Positions 17,185 to 25,740 of a stretch of 64,000 bases of DNA are shown here, piece after piece. The position numbers and the translations under genes were made by a program. The stretch comes from an uncultured Halieaceae bacterium (GTDB taxonomy: Bacteria; Pseudomonadota; Gammaproteobacteria; Pseudomonadales; Halieaceae): contig CALJGI010000030.1 in the NCBI GenBank assembly GCA_938074045.1, forward strand, positions 1-64,000, in the 5' to 3' direction. The notes under the pieces were generated by a model. That model had not been told where the DNA came from. It made no database searches and saw only the letters and a program-made list of their open reading frames with translations. Each line of letters starts with the position of its first letter. The first letter of the stretch is position 1.

Positions 17185-18255
17185 ATGAAAAAGCTATCCC
17201 TCCTGTTAGGCGTCCTCGCACTGGTTGCTGTGGTCGCCTATAGCCAGCGCGCCACCATTGCTGGCAAGCTGCTAGAAGTCGGTCTTGAAGCCCGCATGGG
17301 CAGCGACGCGGCGGCGGAACTGGAAGACGGCTTACACCTGGCTCTCTGTGGCGCGGGTGGACCTCTGCCAGCCCCCAATGCCTCGGGTCCTTGCGTTGCT
17401 GTGATCGCCGGCAAACAGTTGTTTGTGGTGGATGCGGGTACGGACGGTGTGCGCAATCTTGGACGCATGGGTTTTCAGTCTGGGTCCATTCAAGCTGTGT
17501 TTCTTACCCATTTCCACTCGGATCATATTGATGGTCTTGGCGAGATGGGCACTATCCGCTGGGCGGGTGGTGATAACCAAACTCCCCTGCCCGTTTACGG
17601 ACCCGCCGGCGTGGAGCGCGTGGTCGATGGCTTCAATATGGCCTATGCGCAGGATTTTGATTTCCGACATGAGCACCACGGCGATCTGGTCGCGCCAATG
17701 AGTGCCGCAGGGTTGCAAGCCATGCCTTTCACCACACCCGCCATGGGTGAGCTCGAACTGGTATATCAGGCAGAAGGCATCAAAGTAGAAGCGCTGGCCG
17801 TAGATCACTCACCCGTTGCGCCCGCCGTGGGGTACCGGTTCAGCTATAAAGGTCGAACACTGTTGATTACTGGTGACACGACAAAACAGGACAATATCCA
17901 GAAATTTTCAGAAGGTATCGATCTACTGGTGCACGAGGCCCTGGCCCCCAACCTGGTCAATATGATGAACGCCACTGCAGACAAGTTGGGCAACGAGATC
18001 ATGGCCAAGATTACCTATGATATTCTGGATTACCACGCCAGCCCGGTGGAAGCGGCAGAGACCGCACGTGACGCCGGAGTTGGTCACCTGCTGTATTACC
18101 ATATCGTGCCACCGCTGATTATCCCCGGTCAGGATTTGCTCTACCTCAATGGTGCGGAGGATATTTTTCCAGACTACACCATCGGCGAAGATGGCGTGAG
18201 TTTTACCCTGCCGGCTAACAGCGACGAAATCAGGATGTTCCGCAGAAGTCTGTAA
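17185..18255 (+). CDS. Exported metallo-beta-lactamase-fold hydrolase (RNase Z/arylsulfatase AtsA-like)
   Basis: A signal-anchor (SLLLGVLALVAVVAYS) precedes an MBL domain with the zinc motif FLTHFHSDHIDGLGE (H-x-H-x-D-H). Further ligands are His in AVDHSPVAP, Asp in LLITGDTTKQD, and His in a late YYHIVPPL. The layout resembles periplasmic MBL arylsulfatases and RNase Z-like hydrolases. With export it is unlikely to process RNA; a sulfate, phosphate or carboxylic ester substrate fits better. It carries the shared operator dyad upstream, linking it to the dehalogenase-sulfatase regulon. Confidence 0.85.
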   Translation: MKKLSLLLGVLALVAVVAYSQRATIAGKLLEVGLEARMGSDAAAELEDGLHLALCGAGGPLPAPNASGPCVAVIAGKQLFVVDAGTDGVRNLGRMGFQSGSIQAVFLTHFHSDHIDGLGEMGTIRWAGGDNQTPLPVYGPAGVERVVDGFNMAYAQDFDFRHEHHGDLVAPMSAAGLQAMPFTTPAMGELELVYQAEGIKVEALAVDHSPVAPAVGYRFSYKGRTLLITGDTTKQDNIQKFSEGIDLLVHEALAPNLVNMMNATADKLGNEIMAKITYDILDYHASPVEAAETARDAGVGHLLYYHIVPPLIIPGQDLLYLNGAEDIFPDYTIGEDGVSFTLPANSDEIRMFRRSL

Positions 18256-18282
18256 TCCTGACGGCGGACGAAAAGGCGCTAT

Positions 18283-19632
18283 CTACGACGCAGCGTTGGC
18301 GCGACGTTTTTCGAGCTGGCGCTGAATTTCGCGCGCAAACAACCAGAGTCGATCCTGACCCCAGAGGGCCAATATCTGCTCCCCCTGTTCATCCAGCAGC
18401 CGAAAACTGGGCACACCCCAGAGTCCAGCGTCATACATACTCTGGCGATTCTGTTCCACCAACTGCTCCCAGCCAGGCTCCCCGAGATGTTGCTTGGCTT
18501 CGCGCCAATCCAGCCCCGCCGACTCCACCACACGGCGCAAACCGCGATTATTGTTGGTGTTGATCCCTTCGGCAAAGGCAGCGCTGAGAAAACTTGACAG
18601 CAGTTGATTGCCGCGGCCCTGTTCACAGGCCCAGGGGTAGAGTGAATAACAGCGTCGAACCGGTTCGCCGATAGGATCATAAATATTTCCGTAGGGAACA
18701 CCGGCCGCCAGCGCTTCACGCACGGTATCGGAAAAAATGTACAAACCTTTTTCCCGCGTGGCCGGCACACCGCGCATAACCATGGGGAGTACCGGTCGCA
18801 CCACCAACTTCACACCGGTTGCTTCCGCCAGCGCCAAGGCCCGATCAAACACAATCGATGTATAAGGGCTGCGAAGGGATGGATACATCTCAAATGTCAG
18901 ACTGCCGCTATCCTGCAGCGGGCCCGCTTCCACCGCCAGCCTGGGCATTAAAAGCTCGGTTTCCGACCCGTGCGCGGCACGTAATTCCAGCAATCGTTTT
19001 TCCAGGTGATATAGACGGTCGACGCCCCAGTACCATTCATCACCGTAATGAAACATTGCGCCGGAATAATGTTTGAGCTCAGTTTGCCGTGCGGTTCCCG
19101 CATCCAGACGTGCTTCTGCTTCAGCGGAACTGGCCCGGCCCAACCCATCGGCAAGGCTCTCCAGTCGCGATTTATCTCCCGACCACAGTGCGCTACCAAC
19201 GTCGGCGGCACAATCGATAAAACCCGCATTGTCCTGTGCCGCCAATACGCTAGCTGCGAGTTCCACCAACTCAGAGTCCAGGCCCTGTGGATGCTCGGGG
19301 AACTCCAAGCCATAGTCTGGTGCCACGTGGCAGGCGTCGTAGCGGGACAGTTGCAGCAACAATTCTGGCTCAGCCGAATTCTTACCCTGTGGACCGCGCA
19401 CCAGGTGACATACCATTTCGATGTCGTAGCGCTGGCACAATCGCTGCAGCACTTGAGCAGCAAGGTGGCTGTAACCGTCATCGACTTGATGGAAATACTC
19501 GACCATGTGAGGGTCGCCGGATTTCAGTCGCTCCAGTTCAAACTTTTCGCGTTGACCCTGCAAGTGAGCAGGGTCACAAATGCGACGCATGAGTCTGGAT
19601 CCAAGCCAACGATACAGGGCACTGGGGTCCAT
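18283..19632 (-). CDS. Tandem DsbA-fold (2-hydroxychromene-2-carboxylate isomerase-like) protein
   Basis: The 449-residue protein appears to contain two DsbA/HCCA-isomerase-type thioredoxin folds. The first begins at VEYFHQVDDGYSHLAAQVLQRL; the second at FEMYPSLRSPYTSIVFDRALAL and continues with VRPVLPMVMRGVPATREKGLYI and, near the end, GLWGVPSFRLLDEQGEQILALWGQDRLWL, the usual cis-Pro and C-terminal helix signature. No Cys-x-x-Cys is seen at either active site, so it is unlikely to be a thiol oxidase; glutathione-dependent isomerase chemistry is possible. ATG at 19632 (MDPSALYRW) is preferred because GGTGGGG precedes it. It lies 62 bases after a TetR stop on the same strand. Confidence 0.75.
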   Translation of the reverse strand: MDPSALYRWLGSRLMRRICDPAHLQGQREKFELERLKSGDPHMVEYFHQVDDGYSHLAAQVLQRLCQRYDIEMVCHLVRGPQGKNSAEPELLLQLSRYDACHVAPDYGLEFPEHPQGLDSELVELAASVLAAQDNAGFIDCAADVGSALWSGDKSRLESLADGLGRASSAEAEARLDAGTARQTELKHYSGAMFHYGDEWYWGVDRLYHLEKRLLELRAAHGSETELLMPRLAVEAGPLQDSGSLTFEMYPSLRSPYTSIVFDRALALAEATGVKLVVRPVLPMVMRGVPATREKGLYIFSDTVREALAAGVPYGNIYDPIGEPVRRCYSLYPWACEQGRGNQLLSSFLSAAFAEGINTNNNRGLRRVVESAGLDWREAKQHLGEPGWEQLVEQNRQSMYDAGLWGVPSFRLLDEQGEQILALWGQDRLWLFAREIQRQLEKRRANAAS

Positions 19633-19694
19633 ATTGGCGGCCCCACCCTGATTCTTGAATTGTTCAGCCACGATAGTCGGACTCCCCGATGCGT

Positions 19695-20282
19695 TCAGTC
19701 CGACAACACAGCATTCAACATGCCGACAACCACAGCGACCGCCGCCCGCTTGCTCAACCCCTGGTGGTAGCGCAGCCGGTGCCACATTTCAAAGGAGGCG
19801 ACGGCATCGACCGCTTCGCGTTGCTCCTTCTCCAGTTGCTTCAATTCGGGCAACCAATCATCGAGGTCCTTACGCAGACCGCGCTGATAGCGAGCATAAT
19901 TCTTGCGCAGAATCTCCCAGCGCCATAACTGCGCGGAGGTAGAAAGGATTCTGTTCCGCTCCTTCTCATATCCCTCGGTATAGCGCTCAATCGCATGCAG
20001 GATGCGCTCTTCCAGCGTACCGTCCCGGTCGCCCCCGAGGAACAAGGCTTCTGTCTGCTCGCGGTTCTGTTCATCGATGGTAGAGAACAGGGTTTCCATA
20101 TCTTCAAAGTGACGGAAAAAGGAGCGAATACCCACCCCTGCCCTATCTGAAATCATCTGCGCTGTGGGGATAAGAACACCCTCTTCCATCAGCGCCAGGC
20201 TTGCATCGATGATGGCCTGCTTGCTGCGCTCACTGCGCGCACGGCGGCCATCAACTTCACCTTTTTTATTTGCTTGAGACAT
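19695..20282 (-). CDS. TetR-family transcriptional regulator
   Basis: The DNA-binding domain reads RSERSKQAIIDASLALMEEGVLIPTAQMISDRAGVGIRSFFRHFEDMETLF, followed by a helical domain; 195 residues is usual. It is divergent from the acyl-CoA dehydrogenase operon at 20568. A 12-bp palindrome (20304-20315) sits at its own start and the shared 19-bp dyad (20439-20457) in the same intergenic region. It is therefore one candidate for the regulator of the dyad regulon, which is inference only. The tandem DsbA-fold gene follows on the same strand. Confidence 0.9.
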   Translation of the reverse strand: MSQANKKGEVDGRRARSERSKQAIIDASLALMEEGVLIPTAQMISDRAGVGIRSFFRHFEDMETLFSTIDEQNREQTEALFLGGDRDGTLEERILHAIERYTEGYEKERNRILSTSAQLWRWEILRKNYARYQRGLRKDLDDWLPELKQLEKEQREAVDAVASFEMWHRLRYHQGLSKRAAVAVVVGMLNAVLSD

Positions 20283-20303
20283 GACTGTTCTTTTCCATGG
20301 TAT

Positions 20304-20315
20304 ATAGAATTCTAT
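20304..20315. promoter_or_regulatory. 12-bp palindrome at the tetR start, putative autoregulatory site
   Basis: ATAGAATTCTAT is a perfect palindrome 22 bases upstream of the tetR ATG (20282). Its half-site TCTATT resembles that of the 16399 dyad, but the spacing is different. Confidence 0.35.
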
Positions 20316-20438
20316 TATTTACCGATACCGATATTACAGAATAGCGAGCTTTTTAATCCCATGGCCAGCATAATGTGTTGAGCTAATGCGGTGGTTGCGA
20401 ACTTTCTGCCAATACCTGAAGCACCTAAGCTTACTTTT

Positions 20439-20457
20439 ATGACATCTATTATGTCAA
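20439..20457. promoter_or_regulatory. 19-bp dyad, putative operator (site E)
   Basis: ATGACAT-CTATT-ATGTCAA has the shared 7-5-7 geometry. It lies between tetR (20282) and the acyl-CoA dehydrogenase operon start (20568), about 110 bases upstream of the latter. Confidence 0.55.
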
Positions 20458-20496
20458 TTTATAAATCCAATAACCGGCATTAAGCCCAGTACTTTA

Positions 20497-20525
20497 TGGT
20501 GCCATACCACCAAGGTGCCACACCA
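20497..20525. repeat. Two tandem 13-bp repeats in the leader of the acyl-CoA dehydrogenase operon
   Basis: TGGTGCCATACCA (20497-20509) and AGGTGCCACACCA (20513-20525) agree at 11 of 13 positions, are each roughly symmetric (GGT...ACC), and sit 16 bases apart centre to centre. TATGGTG and CACCATA at the outer ends also form an inverted repeat. They could be a second operator or part of a leader hairpin just before the ribosome-binding site. Confidence 0.35.
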
Positions 20526-20567
20526 TAGTGCGCGACAAAAGCACAAATCTAACCGGAGACCTACCCA

Positions 20568-21824
20568 GTGATTGAGTGGACTGAACAACAGCAGATGATC
20601 CGCGGCATGATGCGCGACTTTATCGAAAAAGAAATACAACCCCATTTGGATGCGCTGGAATACGAAGGTCTGCCACCCTACGATCTGATGCGAAAGATGT
20701 TTGCAACCTTTGGCATTGACGACATGGCCGGTGCGAATTTTGACAAGCAAATAGCACGTCTGGAAGCCGGTGAAGATGGAGCGGACAAACCCTCGACCAG
20801 TGAACCTGTTGATGGAGACACACTGCTGCAACCGGAGAAACTAGACGCGGCGGCGATGCCGCTGCTACCAACTATTGAACTTAGTCGCGTTGCACCTGGG
20901 CTGGTTACCGCGATGGGAGTGTCCGTTGGACTTACCGGCGGTGCCATTATGAGTAAGGGTTCGCTGGACCAGAAAAAACGCTTCGCCCGCGACCTGCTCA
21001 CCTTCAAGAAAGTGGGCGCATGGGCGATCACCGAGCCGAATTCCGGCTCGGATGCCTTCGGTGCCATGAAGTCTACCGCCAGGCGTGACGGCGAAGGGGG
21101 CTATATTCTCAACGGCAATAAAACCTTTATTACCAACGGCCCCCACGCAGATACCATCGTCTTCATCTGCCGTCTGGAGGAGGACAATCAGCATGCTGTC
21201 GACAAGAAAATTGTCTCTTTTATCCTGGATTCCGGGATGCCGGGGCTGGAACAGAGTGCGCCCTTCAAAAAGATGGGCATCGGTTCCTCTCCTACGGGAG
21301 AACTGTTCCTGTCAGATGTTAGAGTCAGCGCAGATCGATTGATGGGCGAGTCGGAGGACGGCTACGGACGCTCGGGAGCCAAAACCACCTTCAGCGCCGA
21401 GCGTTCCGGGGTCGCCGCCATGGCACTGGGTCTCGTAGAACGAGCGCTCGAAATGTCATTGGAGTACGCGGCACAGCGGGTTCAGTTCGGACAACCGATC
21501 AGCAGCTACCAATTGATCCAGCTCAAGCTGGCGAAAATGGAGGTCGCCCGGCTGAATATTGAGAACCTGGTATTCCGCTATATTGAAACCCGTGCCCGCG
21601 GTAAAGATCTGACCCTGGCCGAGGCCTCTGCAATGAAGCTCTACTCCGCGCAGGCGGCCATGGAAGTCACCAGTGAAGCTGTGCAAATATTCGGCGGCGC
21701 TGGCTATATGCGCGCTACCCGCGTCGAGCAACTCATGCGGGATGCAAAAATTCTGCAAATCTACGCGGGCACGGACGAAATGCAGATAGTGGCCATTGCC
21801 AAGGATTTGCTGGGACGCGCATAA
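20568..21824 (+). CDS. Acyl-CoA dehydrogenase (catalytic Glu placed as in isovaleryl-CoA dehydrogenase)
   Basis: The FAD-dependent acyl-CoA dehydrogenase fold is clear: WAITEPNSGSDAFGAMKSTA, GNKTFITNGPHAD, RVQFGQPISSYQLIQ, and the C-terminal FGGAGYMRATRVEQLMRDAK. The usual catalytic Glu of the IYEGT motif is Ala here (QIYAGTDEMQ). A Glu in SAERSGVAAMAL lies where isovaleryl-CoA dehydrogenase keeps its base, so a branched or bulky acyl substrate is likely. The start codon is GTG at 20568, fixed by CCGGAG ten bases before. An insertion rich in Asp/Glu (about residues 65-95) is unusual for the family. It is first in an operon with the SDR, the Mcd-like and the Mct-like genes. Confidence 0.9.
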   Translation: MIEWTEQQQMIRGMMRDFIEKEIQPHLDALEYEGLPPYDLMRKMFATFGIDDMAGANFDKQIARLEAGEDGADKPSTSEPVDGDTLLQPEKLDAAAMPLLPTIELSRVAPGLVTAMGVSVGLTGGAIMSKGSLDQKKRFARDLLTFKKVGAWAITEPNSGSDAFGAMKSTARRDGEGGYILNGNKTFITNGPHADTIVFICRLEEDNQHAVDKKIVSFILDSGMPGLEQSAPFKKMGIGSSPTGELFLSDVRVSADRLMGESEDGYGRSGAKTTFSAERSGVAAMALGLVERALEMSLEYAAQRVQFGQPISSYQLIQLKLAKMEVARLNIENLVFRYIETRARGKDLTLAEASAMKLYSAQAAMEVTSEAVQIFGGAGYMRATRVEQLMRDAKILQIYAGTDEMQIVAIAKDLLGRA

Positions 21825-22058
21825 CCCTCAGCGCAGGACACGCTTCCCCCCTCCTCGGTTCGCAGCAACTCAATCCCGGAATCAGTGGGAAAGTGGTGCT
21901 GAAAATGCGCGTATAGGTTCGCATTGCCCGGCACAGTGGTCTCCTCAGCAATTACTATGACAGCTACCTCCGGAAAGAGATATTATGGAAGTTGAAGGCA
22001 GCTGACGCACTCGCTCGCCGCCAGCATAAACGCTCATCTGATTCCAAGGAAATCTTTC

Positions 22059-22817
22059 ATGCAACTTGAATCCAAGGTTGTGGTTATAACCGGCGCAGCC
22101 CGGGGACTCGGCAGAGCCTACGCGGCTGCCATGGCCGCTGAAGGTGCGTCCATTTTTGTCAGTGACGTCAATGACTGCAGCGAAACCGTCGCAGAAGTAA
22201 GAGCGGCAGGTGGGCGGATAGCATCCACCACCACCGACATCACCGATATGGACAGCTGCCAGGCCATGGCAGATGCCGCTGTGCAGGCCTTTGGGAAAAT
22301 CGATGTGTTGGTCAACAACGCAGCGCTGTATGCCTCGCTGGAGGGGGGACGTTTCGAGGACCTGGACGTCAATCAATGGGACGCGGTTATGAGCGTCAAT
22401 GTCAAAGGCCTGTGGCAGAGTTGTAAGGCTGTGGTAAACCCCATGCGTAAAGCCGGAGGCGGTTCAATCATCAACATTTCATCCCTCGCCGCCATATACG
22501 GCCTGCCCTATGGTTGTGACTATGCGGCCTCCAAAGCCGCGGTCATCGGTATGACCCGTACCATGTCCCGGGAATTGGGTAGAGACAATATCCGTGTCAA
22601 TGCTGTGGCCCCTTCAGCGGTGATGACTGAAGGAACCGAGGAATTTTTTGGCGAAAAGTTTGAAAAAGCCAAGTCGGTGATCGCCGCCGGCCAGGTCATT
22701 CAGCGAAATCTGGAGCCTGAGGATTTGACCGGAACGATAATCTACCTCGCCTCCGACGCCAGCAGCTTTGTTACCGGACAGACCCACATGGTGGATGGAG
22801 GATCCTGGTTTCTTTAG
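22059..22817 (+). CDS. Short-chain dehydrogenase/reductase
   Basis: This is a classical SDR: cofactor motif GAARGLGRAYA near residue 13, NNAALYAS, catalytic Ser in IINISSLAAIYG, Y-x-x-x-K in YAASKAAVIG, and the terminal GQTHMVDGGSWFL. The Asp in FVSDVND after beta-2 suggests NAD over NADP. It probably oxidises a hydroxyacyl-CoA or other alcohol in the same pathway as the acyl-CoA dehydrogenases around it. The 234 bases upstream hold no other gene; 21 bases separate it from the next one. Confidence 0.88.
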   Translation: MQLESKVVVITGAARGLGRAYAAAMAAEGASIFVSDVNDCSETVAEVRAAGGRIASTTTDITDMDSCQAMADAAVQAFGKIDVLVNNAALYASLEGGRFEDLDVNQWDAVMSVNVKGLWQSCKAVVNPMRKAGGGSIINISSLAAIYGLPYGCDYAASKAAVIGMTRTMSRELGRDNIRVNAVAPSAVMTEGTEEFFGEKFEKAKSVIAAGQVIQRNLEPEDLTGTIIYLASDASSFVTGQTHMVDGGSWFL

Positions 22818-22838
22818 CCGCTCGATGAACCTGCCCCG

Positions 22839-24515
22839 ATGACAACATCCAACCTTCATGAACTCAATATCGGCGCGGCCTGCCTGGCAACGCTACAAAC
22901 TGAGCTCGACCACGCCCTCAGCTATCTGAATCAGTTGTGTACCATCGACGGGCAATTTTTGACGACGGAACTCGATGCACATCAGAAAGTCAGCTATGAG
23001 CTGGCATTTTGTGCCGCTGAGCTCAGTGCTGCCCGTGCCCTGCTGAAGTACGCGGCGCAGGTGGGGGATGAAGATACCGTGTGTATACCACTGGCCCTGG
23101 CCTTCTGTGCCGAAAATCTGCAAACCGTATGGCAGCGACTGCTGGCCTATGCCGCCGAGGCCGGCCTGGGTCGCCAGCATTTGCTGGAACTGATGGCGGA
23201 TAAAACAATCACGGAGTTTCTGACCAGGCATGGCTGTGTTACCAACTATGCGCATATCGGTGCCGAATTGGCGGATCGCAACTCGACGTATCTCCCCAGC
23301 GGTCTGGGCGAAGAAAAAGACATGATTCGCGCGGCCTTCGCCGGCTTTGCCCAGAACGTGGTGATGCCGCTGGCTGAATCCATTCATCGACATGACAGCG
23401 ATATTCCCGATGACATCATCAGCGGCGCCGCCGAAATGGGCTGCTTCGGAAGCTGCATCCCAGAACAATTCGGCGGTTTGATGCCAGACGACCAGGCAGA
23501 CAGTATCGGCATGCTGGTGGTGACTGAGGAGCTGTCCCGCGGCTCTCTGGGTGCTGCTGGAAGCCTGATCACCCGCCCGGAAATTGCCGCCAGAGCCATC
23601 CTCACCGGCGGCACCGAGCAGCAAAAAAAAACCTGGCTGCCACCCATGGCGTCCGGTGACAAGCTCGTCGCCATCGCCATCACGGAACCTGATTATGGCT
23701 CCAACGTGGCGGCGTTATCCCTTAAAGCAGAGAGAACCGATGGCGGCTGGCTGCTCAATGGGGCTAAAACCTGGTGCACATTCGCGGGAAAGGCTGACCG
23801 TATTGTATTGATAGCACGCAGTGATCCAGACCGACAGCAGGGTCACCGGGGCCTCAGTATGTTTATGTTGGACAAGCCTCGGTTTGACGGACACTCCTTC
23901 CAATACAGCAATCCGTCAGGCGGAGAATTGCACGGTAAAGCCATAGCAACCATTGGTTATCGCGGCATGCATTCCTTCGACCTGGCATTTACCGATTACT
24001 TTGTGCCCGATACCAGCCTGGTCGGCGGACCGGAAGGTCTGGGTCGAGGCTTCTACCTGTCAATGGCCGGGTTATCCGGTGGACGAATACAGACATCGGC
24101 CAGGGCCTGCGGTGTGATGAACGCGGCACTTGAACGCGCGACCAGCTATGCCCGTGACCGTCGCGTGTTTGGTGCACCCGTCGGTGACTACCAACTCACC
24201 CGGGTTAAGTTGGGGCGTATGTGGGCCGCGCTGACCGCTTCCCGGCAGTTCAGCTACGCTGTGGCACAACTACTGGATACCGGTAGCGGCATCATGGAGG
24301 CTAGCCTGGTCAAACTGTTCAGTTGCCGTGCTGCAGAATGGGTAACCCGGGAGGCCATGCAGATTCATGGCGGTATGGGCTACGCCGAAGAAAGTGATGT
24401 CAGCCGTTACTTTGTCGATGCCCGGGTGCTGTCCATTTTTGAGGGCGCTGAGGAGACACTGGCCCTGAAGGTTATTGCCCGGGAATTGATCGCGACTGCC
24501 GGAGGAAAAAACTGA
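22839..24515 (+). CDS. Acyl-CoA dehydrogenase with N-terminal extension, (2S)-methylsuccinyl-CoA dehydrogenase-like
   Basis: The C-terminal 400 residues are an acyl-CoA dehydrogenase (IAITEPDYGSNVAALSLKAE, GAKTWCTFAGKADRIVLIAR, RVFGAPVGDYQLTRVKLGRM, MQIHGGMGYAEESDVSRYF) with the catalytic Glu in SIFEGAEETLAL. The N-terminal about 150 residues form a helical extension seen in methylsuccinyl-CoA dehydrogenase (Mcd) of the ethylmalonyl-CoA pathway, and the total of 558 fits Mcd. The next gene, overlapping by one base (TGATG), is the Mct-like CoA transferase, which uses Mcd's product. I therefore infer oxidation of methylsuccinyl-CoA to mesaconyl-C1-CoA. Family membership is firm; the exact substrate is probable. 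Confidence 0.75.
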   Translation: MTTSNLHELNIGAACLATLQTELDHALSYLNQLCTIDGQFLTTELDAHQKVSYELAFCAAELSAARALLKYAAQVGDEDTVCIPLALAFCAENLQTVWQRLLAYAAEAGLGRQHLLELMADKTITEFLTRHGCVTNYAHIGAELADRNSTYLPSGLGEEKDMIRAAFAGFAQNVVMPLAESIHRHDSDIPDDIISGAAEMGCFGSCIPEQFGGLMPDDQADSIGMLVVTEELSRGSLGAAGSLITRPEIAARAILTGGTEQQKKTWLPPMASGDKLVAIAITEPDYGSNVAALSLKAERTDGGWLLNGAKTWCTFAGKADRIVLIARSDPDRQQGHRGLSMFMLDKPRFDGHSFQYSNPSGGELHGKAIATIGYRGMHSFDLAFTDYFVPDTSLVGGPEGLGRGFYLSMAGLSGGRIQTSARACGVMNAALERATSYARDRRVFGAPVGDYQLTRVKLGRMWAALTASRQFSYAVAQLLDTGSGIMEASLVKLFSCRAAEWVTREAMQIHGGMGYAEESDVSRYFVDARVLSIFEGAEETLALKVIARELIATAGGKN

Positions 24516-25732
24516 TGCAAGACGTTTTATCGGGAATGCGGGTCATAGAGGGCAGCGCTTTCGTTGCAGCACCTTCCGGAGGCATGACCCTCGCGCAACT
24601 CGGTGCTGATGTCATCCGTTTCGATCCTATCGGTGGTGGCATAGATTATCGACGATGGCCCGTTACGGAAAACAACGACAGCATCTACTGGCACAGTCTG
24701 AACAAGGGTAAACGCTCGATTGCGGTGAATTTTCGTACCGAGGAAGGGCGCGAATTGTTGACTCAGTTAATCACAGCGCCGGGGCAGGACAGCGGTCTGT
24801 TTCTCACCAACTTCCCCGCACGTGGGTGGTTGGCCGATGAGGCCCTGCGTGCCCGCCGTCAGGACCTCATTTATCTCAATCTCACCGGTGACAGACATGG
24901 CGGCAGCGCGCTGGACTATACAGTCAACGCCAAAGTTGGATTCCCCTTTCTTACGGGGGATGCAGCCAGTAGCGAACCGATTAACGCCCCACTACCGGCC
25001 TGGGACGTGATAGCCGGGCAGCATATCGCCCTGGGACTGCTGGCGGCGGAGCGGCACAGGCTGCGCACCGGCGAGGGTCAGCATGTAAAGCTGGCCCTGG
25101 CCGATGTGGCACTGGCCACCGTGGGGAATCTGGGCTACATCGGCGAAATCATGATCAATAAAGAGGAGCGATCAGCGCTGGGAAATCATATTTACGGTAC
25201 CTTCGGGCGTGATTTTGTGGGCCGGGATGGATCGCGTGTCATGGTCGTAGGCGTGAGCGACAACCAGTGGCGGGCGATTCTCAAAGCAACCGGGCAGGAA
25301 CAAGCCATTGCCGAACTCGGCCGTTCCATGGGTCTGGACTTCAGTCAGGAAGGTGATCGCTACGCTGGCAGTGAAGCCATCTGTAGAGTGCTTGAACCCT
25401 GGTTTGCCGGGCGTGATTTCGATGCAATATCCCAAGCACTCGACGCCAACGACGTGTGCTGGGGGAAATACCAGACGCTGACAGAACTGGTGGAAAACGA
25501 TTTGGATTGCTCCAGCGACAATCCGCTGTTCGAGCAGATTGAGCAACCCGGCATCGGTGAATATCTAATGCCCCAGAATCCGCTGAGCTTTACCAGCGCA
25601 GCGCGCAACCCAGTGTGCCCCGCCCCACGATTGGGGCAACACACCGATGAAGTGCTGACTGACATCCTGGGTTTAGCCAGCGGCGAAATTGGTCGGTTCC
25701 ACGACAAGGGTATCGTGGCAGGGCCTGAGTAG
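24515..25732 (+). CDS. mct: Class III CoA transferase, mesaconyl-CoA C1-C4 transferase (2-methylfumaryl-CoA isomerase)-like
   Basis: The sequence follows the CaiB/BaiF family with the nucleophile Asp in LPAWDVIAGQHIALG. More specifically it has features I associate with 2-methylfumaryl-CoA isomerase (Mct): the opening MRVIEGSAFVAAPSGGMTLA, VIRFDPIGGGIDYRRWPVT, SLNKGKRSIAV, LFLTNFPARGW and EQPGIGEYLMPQNPL, at 405 residues. Mct moves CoA within mesaconyl-CoA from C1 to C4. The gene shares one base with the Mcd-like gene and ends the operon, convergent and 8 bases from the exporter permease gene. Confidence 0.75.
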   Translation: MQDVLSGMRVIEGSAFVAAPSGGMTLAQLGADVIRFDPIGGGIDYRRWPVTENNDSIYWHSLNKGKRSIAVNFRTEEGRELLTQLITAPGQDSGLFLTNFPARGWLADEALRARRQDLIYLNLTGDRHGGSALDYTVNAKVGFPFLTGDAASSEPINAPLPAWDVIAGQHIALGLLAAERHRLRTGEGQHVKLALADVALATVGNLGYIGEIMINKEERSALGNHIYGTFGRDFVGRDGSRVMVVGVSDNQWRAILKATGQEQAIAELGRSMGLDFSQEGDRYAGSEAICRVLEPWFAGRDFDAISQALDANDVCWGKYQTLTELVENDLDCSSDNPLFEQIEQPGIGEYLMPQNPLSFTSAARNPVCPAPRLGQHTDEVLTDILGLASGEIGRFHDKGIVAGPE

Positions 25733-25740
25733 AGTCTTAT

